This document shows positions 1-8,159 of a DNA stretch of 44,370 nucleotides, piece after piece. The position numbers were made by a program, and so were the translations under genes. Source of the DNA: Sharpea azabuensis DSM 18934 (lineage in GTDB: Bacteria > Bacillota_I > Bacilli_A > Erysipelotrichales > Coprobacillaceae); the NCBI RefSeq assembly GCF_000702165.1, contig NZ_JNKU01000022.1, positions 1-44,370 of the forward strand, read 5' to 3'. A model generated the notes under the pieces. That model was not told the origin of the DNA. It saw only the letters and a list, made by a program, of their open reading frames with translations, and did no database searches. Numbering within the stretch: position 1 is the stretch's first letter; every line of letters starts with the position of its first letter.

Positions 1-208
1 CTTCATATTTTTCCTGGGCTTTTACAGGAATATATCTATCATGCTCCTTGAAATTGCTCCAGGTACGGTATGAATTTCTTTTTATCTCTCGGGAAATGGT
101 GGAAGGACTTCTATGAAGTGCCTTTGCAATCCCGCGTATACTCATGCCCAGAGTGAGAAATTGATAGATGCAGGAACGCTCATTTATGTTAATATGGTTA
201 TAGTTCAT
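1..208 (-). CDS. IS30-family transposase, N-terminal part (runs off window)
   Basis: Reading the minus strand from ATG at 208 gives at least 69 codons without a stop up to the window edge, beginning MNYNHININERSCIYQF. This is followed by a helix-turn-helix with GMSIRGIAKALHRSPSTISRE and then IKRNS, the typical N-terminal DNA-binding domain of IS30-family transposases (HTH_38 type). The catalytic DDE domain would lie to the left of the window and cannot be seen, so it is unknown whether the gene is intact. It is oriented away from the aminotransferase gene and the element's end should lie between 209 and about 310. The family call is secure from the HTH; activity is unknown. Confidence 0.85.
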   Translation of the reverse strand, partial: MNYNHININERSCIYQFLTLGMSIRGIAKALHRSPSTISREIKRNSYRTWSNFKEHDRYIPVKAQEKYE

Positions 209-312
209 AGGCTTATCTCCATTCTATGTTTTTTTTGGTCACTCACATAGTAGCATAGATAATTCCTATGAACTTTTCATGTGTTGCACTTGTTATGATA
301 ATTTATCCATAG
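209..312. mobile_element. Probable terminal region of the IS30-like element
   Basis: This non-coding stretch lies between the transposase start and the aminotransferase terminator. It contains the partly symmetrical CTATGT (223-228) ... ACATAG and a GTGTTGCACTTGTTATGATA block at 281-300 that may be the terminal inverted repeat. IS30-family ends in low-GC Gram-positives often carry a GTTGCACTT-like core, which is why I place the end here. The other end of the element is outside the window, so the repeat cannot be confirmed. Confidence 0.4.
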
Positions 313-337
313 AAAAAGCCCATCTTAATCGATGGAC
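313..337 (-). terminator. Intrinsic terminator of the aminotransferase gene
   Basis: On the minus strand GTCCATC (337-331) pairs with GATGGGC (324-318) with one G-T pair, followed by TTTTTC. The TAA stop codon of the aminotransferase gene (327-325) sits inside the six-base loop. Confidence 0.85.
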
Positions 338-1500
338 TTAAATGTTTTCATAAAGTGTTCAATTTTATCTGTTGCTTTCTTTAGCTCATCAAGTGAATAG
401 GCATAGGAGATTCTAACATAACCTTCACCGCCACTGCCAAATGCACTTCCTGGGGTAAGCGCAATACGTTCTTTTTTCACAAGTTCAACACAGAAATCAT
501 AGGAAGAAAGGTGTGTAGAAGTAATATTGCTGAAGGTATAGAAGGCGCCTTCGGGCATGAAGGTTGGCAAGCCGATCTCATTTAAGCGAGCAACCAGAAA
601 GTTACGACGACGACGATAATCATCACGCATGTTTACAACATCATTTTCACAAGACTTTAAGCCAGCCAGGGCACCATATTGAGCAGGGGTATTTGCACAA
701 ATAGCACCAAACTGATGAATCTTCACTATTTCGTCAGTCAAGTCTTCATGGGCAAGTAAATATCCCACACGCCAGCCAGTCATCGCAAAGGCTTTTGAGA
801 AACCATTGATCGTAATGACCTGATCTTTGATTTCATTGAAAGAAGCCAGTGAACAATAATCATGATCATAGCTTAATTCTGAATAGATTTCATCGCTGAT
901 GACAATCAGTTCATGCTTTTTAATAATGGGTACAAGCTGAGCAAGTTCTTCCTTTGTCATCATTGCGCCAGTAGGATTATTAGGATAATTCATGAGAAGG
1001 ACTTTTGTTTGCTTTGTTATGGTTGCTTCAAGTATTTCTGGCTGGATCTTGAACTGATGTTCTTCATCAAGAGGAAGAAAAACCATTTTACCATTTGCAG
1101 CCCTGATGGCTGATTCATAAGCTACATAGCCAGGGTTAGGAATGATGATTTCATCACCAGGATCAATTAATGTTCTGATGGCAAGATCGATTCCTTCGCT
1201 ACTACCAGTTGTTACAATGACATTCTTATTGGCATCATATTCAACACCATAACGCTCTTTATAGTAATGACAGATAGCCTGACGCAATGCTAAAAGGCCG
1301 CGATTGGCAGTATAGTGTGTTTTGCCGTCCTGAACAGCTTTGATTGCCTGATCACAAATGTCCTTAGGAGTATCATAATCAGGCTCACCAACGCCTAGAG
1401 ATATCACATCATCAAAAGTGCGCGCATAGTCAGAAAACTTTCTTATTCCTGAAGGTTTGATATTGATGATGCGCTGACTTACTTTATCCTTTATATTCAT
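325..1500 (-). CDS. PLP-dependent class I/II aminotransferase (PatA/aspartate aminotransferase-like)
   Basis: A 391-residue fold-type I aminotransferase of full family length. Visible motifs are the substrate-side segment SLGVGEPDYDTP (34-45), NYPNNPTGA (171-179), the PLP-ring aspartate in ISDEIYSEL (D203), and the Schiff-base lysine in SKAFAMTGWRVGY (K236). A C-terminal arginine in YVRISYAYS would bind the substrate carboxylate. The family includes aspartate, aromatic and N-acetyl-diaminopimelate aminotransferases; sequence alone does not settle the substrate. It lies downstream of rpsD on the same strand, separated by a terminator, and a GGTGGA Shine-Dalgarno precedes the ATG. No strong promoter is visible in the 68-base gap, so it may rely on read-through or a weak promoter. 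Confidence 0.9.
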   Translation of the reverse strand: MNIKDKVSQRIINIKPSGIRKFSDYARTFDDVISLGVGEPDYDTPKDICDQAIKAVQDGKTHYTANRGLLALRQAICHYYKERYGVEYDANKNVIVTTGSSEGIDLAIRTLIDPGDEIIIPNPGYVAYESAIRAANGKMVFLPLDEEHQFKIQPEILEATITKQTKVLLMNYPNNPTGAMMTKEELAQLVPIIKKHELIVISDEIYSELSYDHDYCSLASFNEIKDQVITINGFSKAFAMTGWRVGYLLAHEDLTDEIVKIHQFGAICANTPAQYGALAGLKSCENDVVNMRDDYRRRRNFLVARLNEIGLPTFMPEGAFYTFSNITSTHLSSYDFCVELVKKERIALTPGSAFGSGGEGYVRISYAYSLDELKKATDKIEHFMKTFKSID

Positions 1501-1529
1501 ATCTATTCCACCTTTACCTATTTTAAAAG

Positions 1530-1560
1530 AAAAAGGCCCACCAAATAAATTGATGGAACC
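1530..1560 (-). terminator. Intrinsic terminator of rpsD
   Basis: On the minus strand the sequence starting GGTTCCATCAA (1560-1550) pairs with TTGGTGGGCC over about ten pairs, with one bulged T and several G-T pairs, followed by TTTTTC. It lies just after the rpsD stop codon. Confidence 0.75.
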
Positions 1561-1568
1561 TTTGAGAA

Positions 1569-2174
1569 TTAACCAAGTCTGTTGTAGTATTCAACAATTA
1601 ACTGTTCGTTGATTTCCTGATTTAATTCAGATCTTTCAGGAAGTCTTACATATTTACCAGTTCTCTTGTCAGCATCAACTTCAACGAAACCTAAAGTTGC
1701 AGTCTGTGCTTCTAATGCGTTCTTGATAACATCTAACTGTAATGATTTTTCTTTTACAGATACTGTATCACCAGGCTTAACAATAGTAGAAGGGATGTTG
1801 TTCTTCTTGCCGTTTAATAAGATATGACCATGGTTAACTAACTGTCTAGCCTGTCTTCTTGTAGCAGCAAATCCCATTCTATATACAACATTATCTAATC
1901 TTGATTCAAGTAAGAATAAGAAGTTTGCACCTTGTACGCCTTCCATCTTAGTTGCTTTGTTGTAAGTGTTGTGGAACTGTTTTTCATTTAAACCATACAT
2001 ATGTCTTACTTTCTGCTTTTCAGCTAACTGTAAGCCATATTCAGTCATCTTGTGTCTTCCCTGACCATGCTGACCTGGAGCATATGGTCTCTTTGCTAAT
2101 TCTTTTCCATTTTCCAATACTGAGAAACCTAATCTTCTAGACTTCTTCCAAACTGGACCTGTGTAACGTGCCAT
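1569..2174 (-). CDS. rpsD: 30S ribosomal protein S4
   Basis: A 201-residue S4 with the usual N-terminal [18 protein letters not shown] and a C-terminal S4 RNA-binding domain covering [20 protein letters not shown] and [12 protein letters not shown]4 is a primary binder of 16S rRNA in the 30S body. The ATG at 2174 has a strong AAGGAGGA Shine-Dalgarno. As in many Bacillota, rpsD stands alone with its own promoter and a long leader rather than in the alpha operon. Length and residues look normal. Confidence 0.98.
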   Translation of the reverse strand: MARYTGPVWKKSRRLGFSVLENGKELAKRPYAPGQHGQGRHKMTEYGLQLAEKQKVRHMYGLNEKQFHNTYNKATKMEGVQGANFLFLLESRLDNVVYRMGFAATRRQARQLVNHGHILLNGKKNNIPSTIVKPGDTVSVKEKSLQLDVIKNALEAQTATLGFVEVDADKRTGKYVRLPERSELNQEINEQLIVEYYNRLG

Positions 2175-2330
2175 TCACGTTTCCTCCTTATTGTATATTT
2201 GCAATAAGTAGAGTTCATATTCTATTTTACGAATGTTCCCATAAAGCCGTTGGTCAGCGGTTGACTACTAGACATCCTTTAAGTTGAGAACATAGCTGTA
2301 AAACTCCTATGTACCGCTATTCATACTGCA
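2175..2330 (-). ncRNA. Candidate autoregulatory leader of rpsD mRNA
   Basis: About 155 nt of transcribed leader separate the rpsD promoter from its start codon. It can form a hairpin with arms ACATAG (2313-2308) and CTATGT, plus a second structured segment around the CCGCTGACCAACGG region near the middle. In Bacillus, S4 represses its own synthesis by binding such a leader. The length and location fit that known type of control; I could not match a specific consensus by eye. Confidence 0.5.
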
Positions 2331-2336
2331 AGCAAC

Positions 2337-2364
2337 ATTATACCGTTTTTTACTGCTGTGTCAA
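2337..2364 (-). promoter_or_regulatory. rpsD promoter
   Basis: On the minus strand TTGACA (2364-2359), a 16-base spacer and TATAAT (2342-2337) form a consensus housekeeping sigma promoter, as expected for a ribosomal protein gene. Confidence 0.9.
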
Positions 2365-2374
2365 TGAATTTTTC

Positions 2375-2403
2375 TTCAATTCATCGCCTATTTTAGGTAA
2401 TAT
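2375..2403 (+). promoter_or_regulatory. Weak candidate promoter for the DUF1653 gene
   Basis: TTCAAT (2375-2380), 17 bases, TAATAT (2398-2403), diverging from the rpsD promoter. Both boxes deviate from consensus. Confidence 0.4.
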
Positions 2404-2421
2404 AAGCAAGGGGGTGAAATA

Positions 2422-2679
2422 ATGCGAACATTTAAAGAAGGCGATATCGTCCAGCATTTCAAAAGAGAAACGGTTGATCCAGCGACAACAACTTATCTTT
2501 ATCGTATTATTGGGATAGCTACACATTCAGAAACACGTGAAGAAATGATGGTTTATCAGGCACTTTATGGTGATCAAGGATTATATGTACGTCCTTTAGA
2601 GATGTTTATGAGTGAAGTGGATCATGAGAAATATCCTGAAATTCATCAAAAATATCGTTTTGAGAGAAAAGATGATTGA
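2422..2679 (+). CDS. DUF1653 domain-containing protein
   Basis: An 85-residue cytoplasmic protein beginning [16 protein letters not shown], with [22 protein letters not shown] and [14 protein letters not shown]. This matches the small DUF1653 family, whose members are single-domain proteins of 65-90 residues with an SH3-like beta fold and no established biochemical role. The ATG has a GGGGGTGA Shine-Dalgarno nine bases upstream. It is divergent from rpsD and lies 73 bases before ezrA, which has its own -10 box, so co-transcription is possible but not required. Confidence 0.85.
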   Translation: MRTFKEGDIVQHFKRETVDPATTTYLYRIIGIATHSETREEMMVYQALYGDQGLYVRPLEMFMSEVDHEKYPEIHQKYRFERKDD

Positions 2680-2715
2680 TGTAAATGATTTGCTGATGAA
2701 AATACATAACAAATA

Positions 2716-2724
2716 TGGTATGAT
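2716..2724 (+). promoter_or_regulatory. Extended -10 promoter of ezrA
   Basis: TGG followed by TATGAT (2719-2724) is an extended -10 element. No good -35 box lies at the right distance. Confidence 0.5.
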
Positions 2725-2752
2725 TAGCTATATATAGAAAGAGGTTGGATTT

Positions 2753-4516
2753 ATGGCAAGTGTTTCTTCATATATTAATCATATTATAGCGGTTGTGGGT
2801 TATCGTAACCTGATTATTATTGGCATTATCATTGTTCTTCTCATTATTGCCATTATTATTTATCGCTCATTACGTTTAAAAGTCTATCGTCAGGAAATTG
2901 TTGAAATAGAAAATCATGTGAATGGCATTAAGTCTTTGCCGATTCAATATCGTTTAGGCAGAGTTAAGTCAATTGCTAAAAACATGAGTGAAGTGGCAGT
3001 GAAATATACGAGCTTTGCAGCTGAATTTGAACGTCTTTCGGAATTCCAGCAAAATGAGCTTGGTGTACTGATGAATGATGTTGATGAACAATTGTTCTAT
3101 GGGAAAATACGTGGGGTAGGACATAAAATCAATGAGCTAAAAGAAATGGCGGATGAATATGATCGTGATTCAAAGGCATTGCTTGCAGAAATTGAAAAAG
3201 TTACGGAAATCGAGAATGAACAACGTATAGAAATCATTAAGGTCAAAGAAAAATATCGTACTGTAGTTAATGCTTATGACAGCATTCGTGTAAAGGTTGA
3301 AAGTTTTGTACCTGAACTTGCTGATATCTTTAAGCATATTGATGATGATTTTGTGAAGCTTGAAGGCATGATGAATAATCAGTTATTTGCCGATGCTAAG
3401 ACATTTACGAATGAACTTGATGAACGTATTAATATGCTTTCTGAAAGCATGAAAGACTTGCCTTCCTATGTTTCTGTTGTCAAACAGCTTTTACCAAGCA
3501 AAATTCATGATATCGAAAAAATGATTAATGAATTGGCTGATGATGAATATGCATTAGAAAAGTTCGATGTTGAAAACCGTTATGATACAATTGTAGATGA
3601 GCTTTCAAAGAGTACGGCATTAGTCAAAGATGTCCAAATTCAAGAAGCAGGCGTCATGCTTGAAACTTTAACAGATCATATTGAATCACTCGCTATTGAT
3701 TTGAATACTGAAAGAGAGTCATTTGTGAAATTCCAGAAAGCATGGATGAAGTGTAAGCAGGTCTATGAAGATGTCAATGAAAAATATGAGAAGGCCTTAA
3801 CTGATCTTGATAAGCTTTCGACTTATTATATTATTAATGAAAATGAAGTGACATTAAAAAAGACATACCGTGAATTCAAGGTTCTCTATGATAGCTATAA
3901 ACAAATTGAAGAAGAAATTATTTCTGGACACTTCTCCTATAGTGATGCACTATTAAGAGTAGAAAAGCTTAATGAAGATGTTAAAGAACATAGTGATCAT
4001 ATTGCTGACTTCAATGCTCAGCGCAATGCTTACTACAAGACGGAACAGAAAGCTATTGAAGAACTTGAAAATATCAATATTGTCTTATTAGAAACAAAGA
4101 GTGAAATCAAGAATCGTCATTTACCAATGATTAATGATTCTTATAAAGATTATATTCAAGAGTCCTATGCAAAAGCTAGCGGTATCCAGTCTTTTAGAAA
4201 TCGTCGTCCAATTAGTGTTGAAGAACTTTCTGAAAAAGTCAAGGATGCAAAGGATATTATTTATAAACTATATGACAATGTCCATAATCTTGTTGTAACA
4301 GCTGAAATGGTTGAAGAGGCAATTGTTTATGGTAATCGCTATCGTTCGACATATCTAGAAGTGAATACAGAACTTACAAAGGCCGAAGTGCTCTTTAGAA
4401 ATGGCGAATATACAAAGGCTTTACAGACGGCTGTTGATATCATTGAAAAAATTCAGCCAGGATCTTATGAACGTTTGATTAAGAAACAGGAAACAGCTGC
4501 AACAGAAGGAGCTTAA
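2753..4516 (+). CDS. ezrA: Septation ring formation regulator EzrA
   Basis: A 587-residue protein with one N-terminal membrane segment (about residues 18-37, rich in I, L and V), then YRSLRLKVYRQEIVEIENHVNGI and a long, charged, heptad-like helical region to the C-terminus. This is the layout of EzrA: a membrane-anchored, spectrin-like cytoplasmic protein that binds FtsZ, limits Z-ring assembly at inappropriate sites and helps place division machinery. B. subtilis EzrA is 562 residues, so the length is normal. The start ATG follows a GAGGTTGG Shine-Dalgarno. It is probably monocistronic, given an extended -10 before it and a terminator overlapping its stop. Confidence 0.93.
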   Translation: MASVSSYINHIIAVVGYRNLIIIGIIIVLLIIAIIIYRSLRLKVYRQEIVEIENHVNGIKSLPIQYRLGRVKSIAKNMSEVAVKYTSFAAEFERLSEFQQNELGVLMNDVDEQLFYGKIRGVGHKINELKEMADEYDRDSKALLAEIEKVTEIENEQRIEIIKVKEKYRTVVNAYDSIRVKVESFVPELADIFKHIDDDFVKLEGMMNNQLFADAKTFTNELDERINMLSESMKDLPSYVSVVKQLLPSKIHDIEKMINELADDEYALEKFDVENRYDTIVDELSKSTALVKDVQIQEAGVMLETLTDHIESLAIDLNTERESFVKFQKAWMKCKQVYEDVNEKYEKALTDLDKLSTYYIINENEVTLKKTYREFKVLYDSYKQIEEEIISGHFSYSDALLRVEKLNEDVKEHSDHIADFNAQRNAYYKTEQKAIEELENINIVLLETKSEIKNRHLPMINDSYKDYIQESYAKASGIQSFRNRRPISVEELSEKVKDAKDIIYKLYDNVHNLVVTAEMVEEAIVYGNRYRSTYLEVNTELTKAEVLFRNGEYTKALQTAVDIIEKIQPGSYERLIKKQETAATEGA

Positions 4517-4528
4517 GCTCCTTTTTTT
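4507..4528 (+). terminator. Intrinsic terminator of ezrA
   Basis: AGGAGC (4507-4512) pairs with GCTCCT (4517-4522) around a TTAA loop, followed by a T run to 4528. The loop contains the ezrA stop codon TAA (4514-4516). Confidence 0.92.
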
Positions 4529-4529
4529 G

Positions 4530-4558
4530 TTGTGATCAATCGTGATGTTTTGTATACT
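4530..4558 (+). promoter_or_regulatory. Promoter of the importer-asr-cbiK operon
   Basis: TTGTGA (4530-4535), exactly 17 bases, TATACT (4553-4558), starting 21 bases before the first start codon. No clear Fur box is visible around it. Confidence 0.75.
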
Positions 4559-4578
4559 AAGTAAAAAGGAAGGAACTT

Positions 4579-5421
4579 ATGAAGAAGAGAATTTATACTG
4601 CTGTACTTATATGTGCATTGATGCTTACGGGATGCACAAAGAAATCAACAAAACAAAATACAAGCCCCCATAATGTTGTGGCATGCTCAAGATCACTGGG
4701 GGAGATGTGGATGCTTTCAGGGGGCAAACTTGCTGGAATCACGGATGATGGAAAGGATCTTGGTCAGAAGATTAAAGTTGTCGGGACTTTAATGCGTCCA
4801 AGTGTTGAAGAAATCATTGCCTTAAAGCCAAGTCTTGTCCTACTTACAGGCGATATTCCAACCCAACAAAAAGTGAAAAAATCGCTCTCAGATGCTCATG
4901 TAAAAGTGAAAAGTGTAAACGTGGATAATTTTCAGGACTATGACAAATATATGAAAGAGTTCACTAAAATGAATAAGCGCTCAGATCTTTATGAGAAGAA
5001 TGTTGTTGATGTATCAAAGCGCATTGAAGCAATTAAAAAGAAAGTGAATTTTAAGAAACAAACTTATTTAATGCTTCGCGTATCGTCAATGAAAAACAAA
5101 GTCTTAAAAAATGCTTACTTCGCCTGTGAAATAGCCAATGATATGAATATGGTCAATATTGCTCAGGATGACAGCGCCCTTGATGATATTAATGTTGAAG
5201 AAATCATGAAGAAGGATCCTGACTATATCTTTGTAGTCTATCAAGGAGAAGAAAAGCAGGCACAGGAAGCTTACAATAAGATTGCCGCAATGCCTGGATG
5301 GGATCAGCTTAGCGCTTTGAAAAATAAACATGTGAAAGTATTGCCTAAGAACTATTTCCAATTCAAACCTAATGCGAAATGGGACAAGGCTTATCAGTAT
5401 CTCTATGACTATCTCGCTTAA
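4579..5421 (+). CDS. ABC transporter substrate-binding lipoprotein (FecB/BtuF-like, TroA superfamily)
   Basis: A 280-residue lipoprotein. The signal peptide MKKRIYTAVLICALMLTGC ends in the lipobox LTGC, with Cys19 as lipidation site. The mature part has a two-lobe binding-protein pattern with SRSLGEMWMLSGGKLAGITD, then PSVEEIIALKPSLVLL, then a C-terminal lobe with DPDYIFVV. Family members capture ferric siderophores, haem or cobalamin outside the membrane and pass them to a FecCD/BtuC permease; the ligand here cannot be told. It is the first gene of the operon and overlaps the permease gene. Its stop codon lies downstream of the preferred permease start. Confidence 0.88.
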   Translation: MKKRIYTAVLICALMLTGCTKKSTKQNTSPHNVVACSRSLGEMWMLSGGKLAGITDDGKDLGQKIKVVGTLMRPSVEEIIALKPSLVLLTGDIPTQQKVKKSLSDAHVKVKSVNVDNFQDYDKYMKEFTKMNKRSDLYEKNVVDVSKRIEAIKKKVNFKKQTYLMLRVSSMKNKVLKNAYFACEIANDMNMVNIAQDDSALDDINVEEIMKKDPDYIFVVYQGEEKQAQEAYNKIAAMPGWDQLSALKNKHVKVLPKNYFQFKPNAKWDKAYQYLYDYLA

Positions 5422-6382
5422 AAAGATGATTTGTGTTGGCATGATTGTCAGTATCATTGCCTTGATCATTTCTTTAGTAGCTGGTTTATCTTTTCATGTA
5501 AGCCAGCTCTTTACTCTTTCAATTGATGAAAGCGCTAAGATTATCTTGTATAAAGTACGTCTACCACGTTTTTTGGCGGCTTATTTTGTCGGTGCCGCTC
5601 TGGCAATTGCTGGGTTGACATTGCAGAGTGCACTTAATAATGCACTTGCCTCACCAAGTGTGATTGGCATTAATGCTGGTGCTGGCTTCTTCACCTTATT
5701 GGCTGCTTTGCTTTTTCCTTATTTTTTGCATGCACGGATGTTTTTTGGCTTTATTGGTGCATTGGTCAGTGCACTAGCAGTTTATGGCATAAGTCATCAG
5801 GCAGGCGTCAGCAAGACGACTTTAGTACTTGCCGGGCTTGCTGTGAGCAGTTTAATGAGTGGTTTTGTGAATGCAATGATCACTTTCTTTCCAGCAACAG
5901 TGGGAGATAAAGTGGCTTTTAATCTCGGAGGTTTTTCAACAGTTATTATAAGTCAGCTTTATTTTGCCCTGCCTGTCATTATTATAGCTGTAGTCATTTT
6001 ATTAAAACTAAGCCGGGGGATTGATTTATTGCTTTTAGGTGATGAAATGGCAACAAGTTTAGGTATTCATGTTGAACGTCTTCGCTTTATCCTTGTTATC
6101 TTGGTTGCACTTTTAAGTGGTGTCAGTGTTGCTATAAGTGGGCTAATCAGTTTTGTTGGGCTGATTGTTCCGCATATTGTCAGAAGACTGACGAAGGCCA
6201 ATACGAAAGTCAATATTGTTGTTTGTGGTTTATTTGGGGGCAGTTTCTTGGTTTATTCAGACTTGCTTGCGAAGTATCTCTTTTATCCCTATGAATTACC
6301 AGTGGGTTTATTGTTGAGTGTGATTGGTGCGCCATTCTTTATTTATCTGCTGATTCATAAGAAGAGGAGACTGAAATTATGA
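5405..6382 (+). CDS. FecCD/BtuC-family ABC transporter permease
   Basis: A membrane protein of about 325 residues, with roughly nine or ten hydrophobic segments. Family hallmarks are KVRLPRFLAAYFVGAALAIA near the N-terminus, LTLQSALNNALASPSVIGINAGAGF, and near the C-terminus SGLISFVGLIVPHIVRRL, which contacts the ATPase. It belongs to the importer class for siderophores, haem and cobalamin. The start is uncertain: in-frame ATGs exist at 5372, 5405 and 5426 and none has a strong Shine-Dalgarno, so translation is probably coupled to the upstream gene. I chose 5405, which overlaps that gene by 17 bases. The next gene overlaps by four bases. Confidence 0.9.
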   Translation: MTISLKKMICVGMIVSIIALIISLVAGLSFHVSQLFTLSIDESAKIILYKVRLPRFLAAYFVGAALAIAGLTLQSALNNALASPSVIGINAGAGFFTLLAALLFPYFLHARMFFGFIGALVSALAVYGISHQAGVSKTTLVLAGLAVSSLMSGFVNAMITFFPATVGDKVAFNLGGFSTVIISQLYFALPVIIIAVVILLKLSRGIDLLLLGDEMATSLGIHVERLRFILVILVALLSGVSVAISGLISFVGLIVPHIVRRLTKANTKVNIVVCGLFGGSFLVYSDLLAKYLFYPYELPVGLLLSVIGAPFFIYLLIHKKRRLKL

Positions 6383-7140
6383 TTGAGATGCATGACTTAG
6401 TCGTGAAATATGGCAATCGTCAAGTCCTATATATAAAAAATCTCACATTAAAAAAAGGTGAAATAGTGACGATAATTGGCCAGAATGGGGCTGGGAAATC
6501 GACTCTGCAGAAATGTTTGACTAGTCTAACTGAATATAAAGGTGTTATCTTAATAGATGGAAAGAGTTTGAAAGAGCTTCCAGCACGTCAGCGCGCACAA
6601 AAAATCGTTTACTTGCCTCAGGCACAAAGTTCTCCTGCCATGCAAGTTAGAACATTAGTAAGTCATGGCCGATTTCCATATCTTGGCTATAGTCATACTT
6701 TAAGCGTTGAAGACAAACAAATTGTTGAGGAAGCTATGAAGGCTACACATGTTGATCTACTGAAGGATCGTTTTCTTGATGAATTGTCTTTAGGAGAAAG
6801 ACAACGTGCTTTTCTCGCAATGGTCATTGCTACAGGAAGTGACTACTTGCTACTAGATGAACCTGGTACTTATCTTGACCTGATAAGCCAACATGAGCTG
6901 ATGCAGATTCTGCAATCGCTCAAGAGAGCAGGGAAGGGAATTGTTCTCATTAATCATGATTTACCACTGAGTTTTTCAATGAGCGACCAGCTCATTTTGC
7001 TTGATCAAGGTCAGGTATTACAGGTGGAAGCACCGGATGATTTTATCAACCATCAAGAGCATTTACGCCGTATCTTTCATGTTGGCATGAAGAAAATTGA
7101 AGATCCTAGTTTGCTTTATCAATATGTTATTATTCAATAG
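6379..7140 (+). CDS. ABC transporter ATP-binding protein (FecE/BtuD-like)
   Basis: A 253-residue ATPase with Walker A GQNGAGKST, Q-loop near YLPQAQSSP, signature LSLGERQR (the usual LSGGQ is LSLGE here), Walker B YLLLDEPG, D-loop YLDL and switch histidine in INHDL. It drives the importer formed with the two preceding genes. Its ATG overlaps the permease stop as ATGA, indicating translational coupling. Only nine bases separate its stop from asrA, and no terminator lies between them, so the importer and the sulfite reductase genes appear to share a transcript. Confidence 0.93.
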   Translation: MIEMHDLVVKYGNRQVLYIKNLTLKKGEIVTIIGQNGAGKSTLQKCLTSLTEYKGVILIDGKSLKELPARQRAQKIVYLPQAQSSPAMQVRTLVSHGRFPYLGYSHTLSVEDKQIVEEAMKATHVDLLKDRFLDELSLGERQRAFLAMVIATGSDYLLLDEPGTYLDLISQHELMQILQSLKRAGKGIVLINHDLPLSFSMSDQLILLDQGQVLQVEAPDDFINHQEHLRRIFHVGMKKIEDPSLLYQYVIIQ

Positions 7141-7149
7141 GAGGAAAAT

Positions 7150-8157
7150 ATGGGGTTTGTTATGAATAAGGAAGACTTTTCAAAGACAATAGAAAAGCTT
7201 TCTAAAGATTATCGTTTATATGCACCAGTTTTGAAAAAAGGAGAGGGACGTTGTCTTGATGAAGATATTGTGCGTTATGACTTTGTCAAGAATGCTGATG
7301 ACATTGAATTAGAGTTAAAATCCGATTACTCTTTTAAAGAAATTCTCTTGCCTTTATCAGAAACATTATTCTATTTTACGGAAAATGAAACAAAGGTAGC
7401 TGATAAGGATTTATCAGACGTCCTTGTTTTCTTAAGAAGCTGTGACTTACATGGCTTAAGAAGACTTGATGATATGTATTTAAGAAATGGTAAAGAAAAA
7501 GATTTCTTCTATAACCGTATTCGTGAACATGTGCATTTTGTCTTAATTGGCTGTACACATTCCTATAAGGATTGTTTCTGTGTTTCAATGGGAGCCAATA
7601 AGATTGATGATGGCTATGTTTTCTCGATAGAACCAAGGGATGACGAGTTTGCGAGTGAAATCAAAGATGATGCTTTCACATCTTATTTTGTTGGTCAAAA
7701 AGAAGATGTTGCTGTAAGTTATGTGACTGAAAATGAGACAAAGGTTAATGTTCCTGATCGTGTTCCTTTGTCAATTTATAAATCAGATATGTGGCGTGAG
7801 TATGATGCAAGATGTATTGGCTGTGGTCGCTGTACATTAGTATGTCCAACATGTACTTGTTTCACCATGCAGGACACATTCTACGATGCGAAAGGCAAAG
7901 TTGGAGAACGCCGTCGTGTGAATGCAAGCTGTATGATTGATGGTTATACGAATGTTGCTGGAGGAGGTAGCTATCGTCAGCCTAAAGGCGAACGTATGCG
8001 TTTTAAAGTCCTACATAAAGTGAATGATTTTAAAGCCCGCTTTGGCTACAACATGTGTACAGGATGTGGGCGTTGTGATGCCGTTTGTCCTGAATATATC
8101 TCATTCTCAACGCTTATTAATAAGCTTGATGCAGAAATTAAGAAGGAGGCAGAATAG
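7150..8157 (+). CDS. asrA: Anaerobic sulfite reductase subunit A (4Fe-4S electron transfer)
   Basis: A 335-residue protein with two ferredoxin-type cluster motifs near the C-terminus: CIGCGRCTLVCPTCTC and CTGCGRCDAVCPEY. The N-terminal half holds further conserved segments such as FLRSCDLHGLRRLD and GCTHSYKDCFCVSMG. This matches AsrA, which relays electrons between AsrB and the siroheme subunit AsrC in NADH-dependent reduction of sulfite to sulfide. The start at 7150 is favoured by AGGAGGAAAAT directly before it; an ATG at 7162 is the alternative. asrB follows two bases after the stop. The enzyme is cytoplasmic and typical of anaerobes that dispose of sulfite or electrons. Confidence 0.95.
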   Translation: MGFVMNKEDFSKTIEKLSKDYRLYAPVLKKGEGRCLDEDIVRYDFVKNADDIELELKSDYSFKEILLPLSETLFYFTENETKVADKDLSDVLVFLRSCDLHGLRRLDDMYLRNGKEKDFFYNRIREHVHFVLIGCTHSYKDCFCVSMGANKIDDGYVFSIEPRDDEFASEIKDDAFTSYFVGQKEDVAVSYVTENETKVNVPDRVPLSIYKSDMWREYDARCIGCGRCTLVCPTCTCFTMQDTFYDAKGKVGERRRVNASCMIDGYTNVAGGGSYRQPKGERMRFKVLHKVNDFKARFGYNMCTGCGRCDAVCPEYISFSTLINKLDAEIKKEAE

Positions 8158-8159
8158 TC

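Noticed and set aside
4528-4579. Fur box at the importer operon promoter
   Set aside because: The region lacks a GATAATGATAATC-like inverted repeat; only scattered TGAT words occur.
5104-5469. 121-codon minus-strand frame over the lipoprotein/permease junction
   Set aside because: It is antisense to the lipoprotein coding sequence, lacks a Shine-Dalgarno, and has a low-complexity hydrophobic product.
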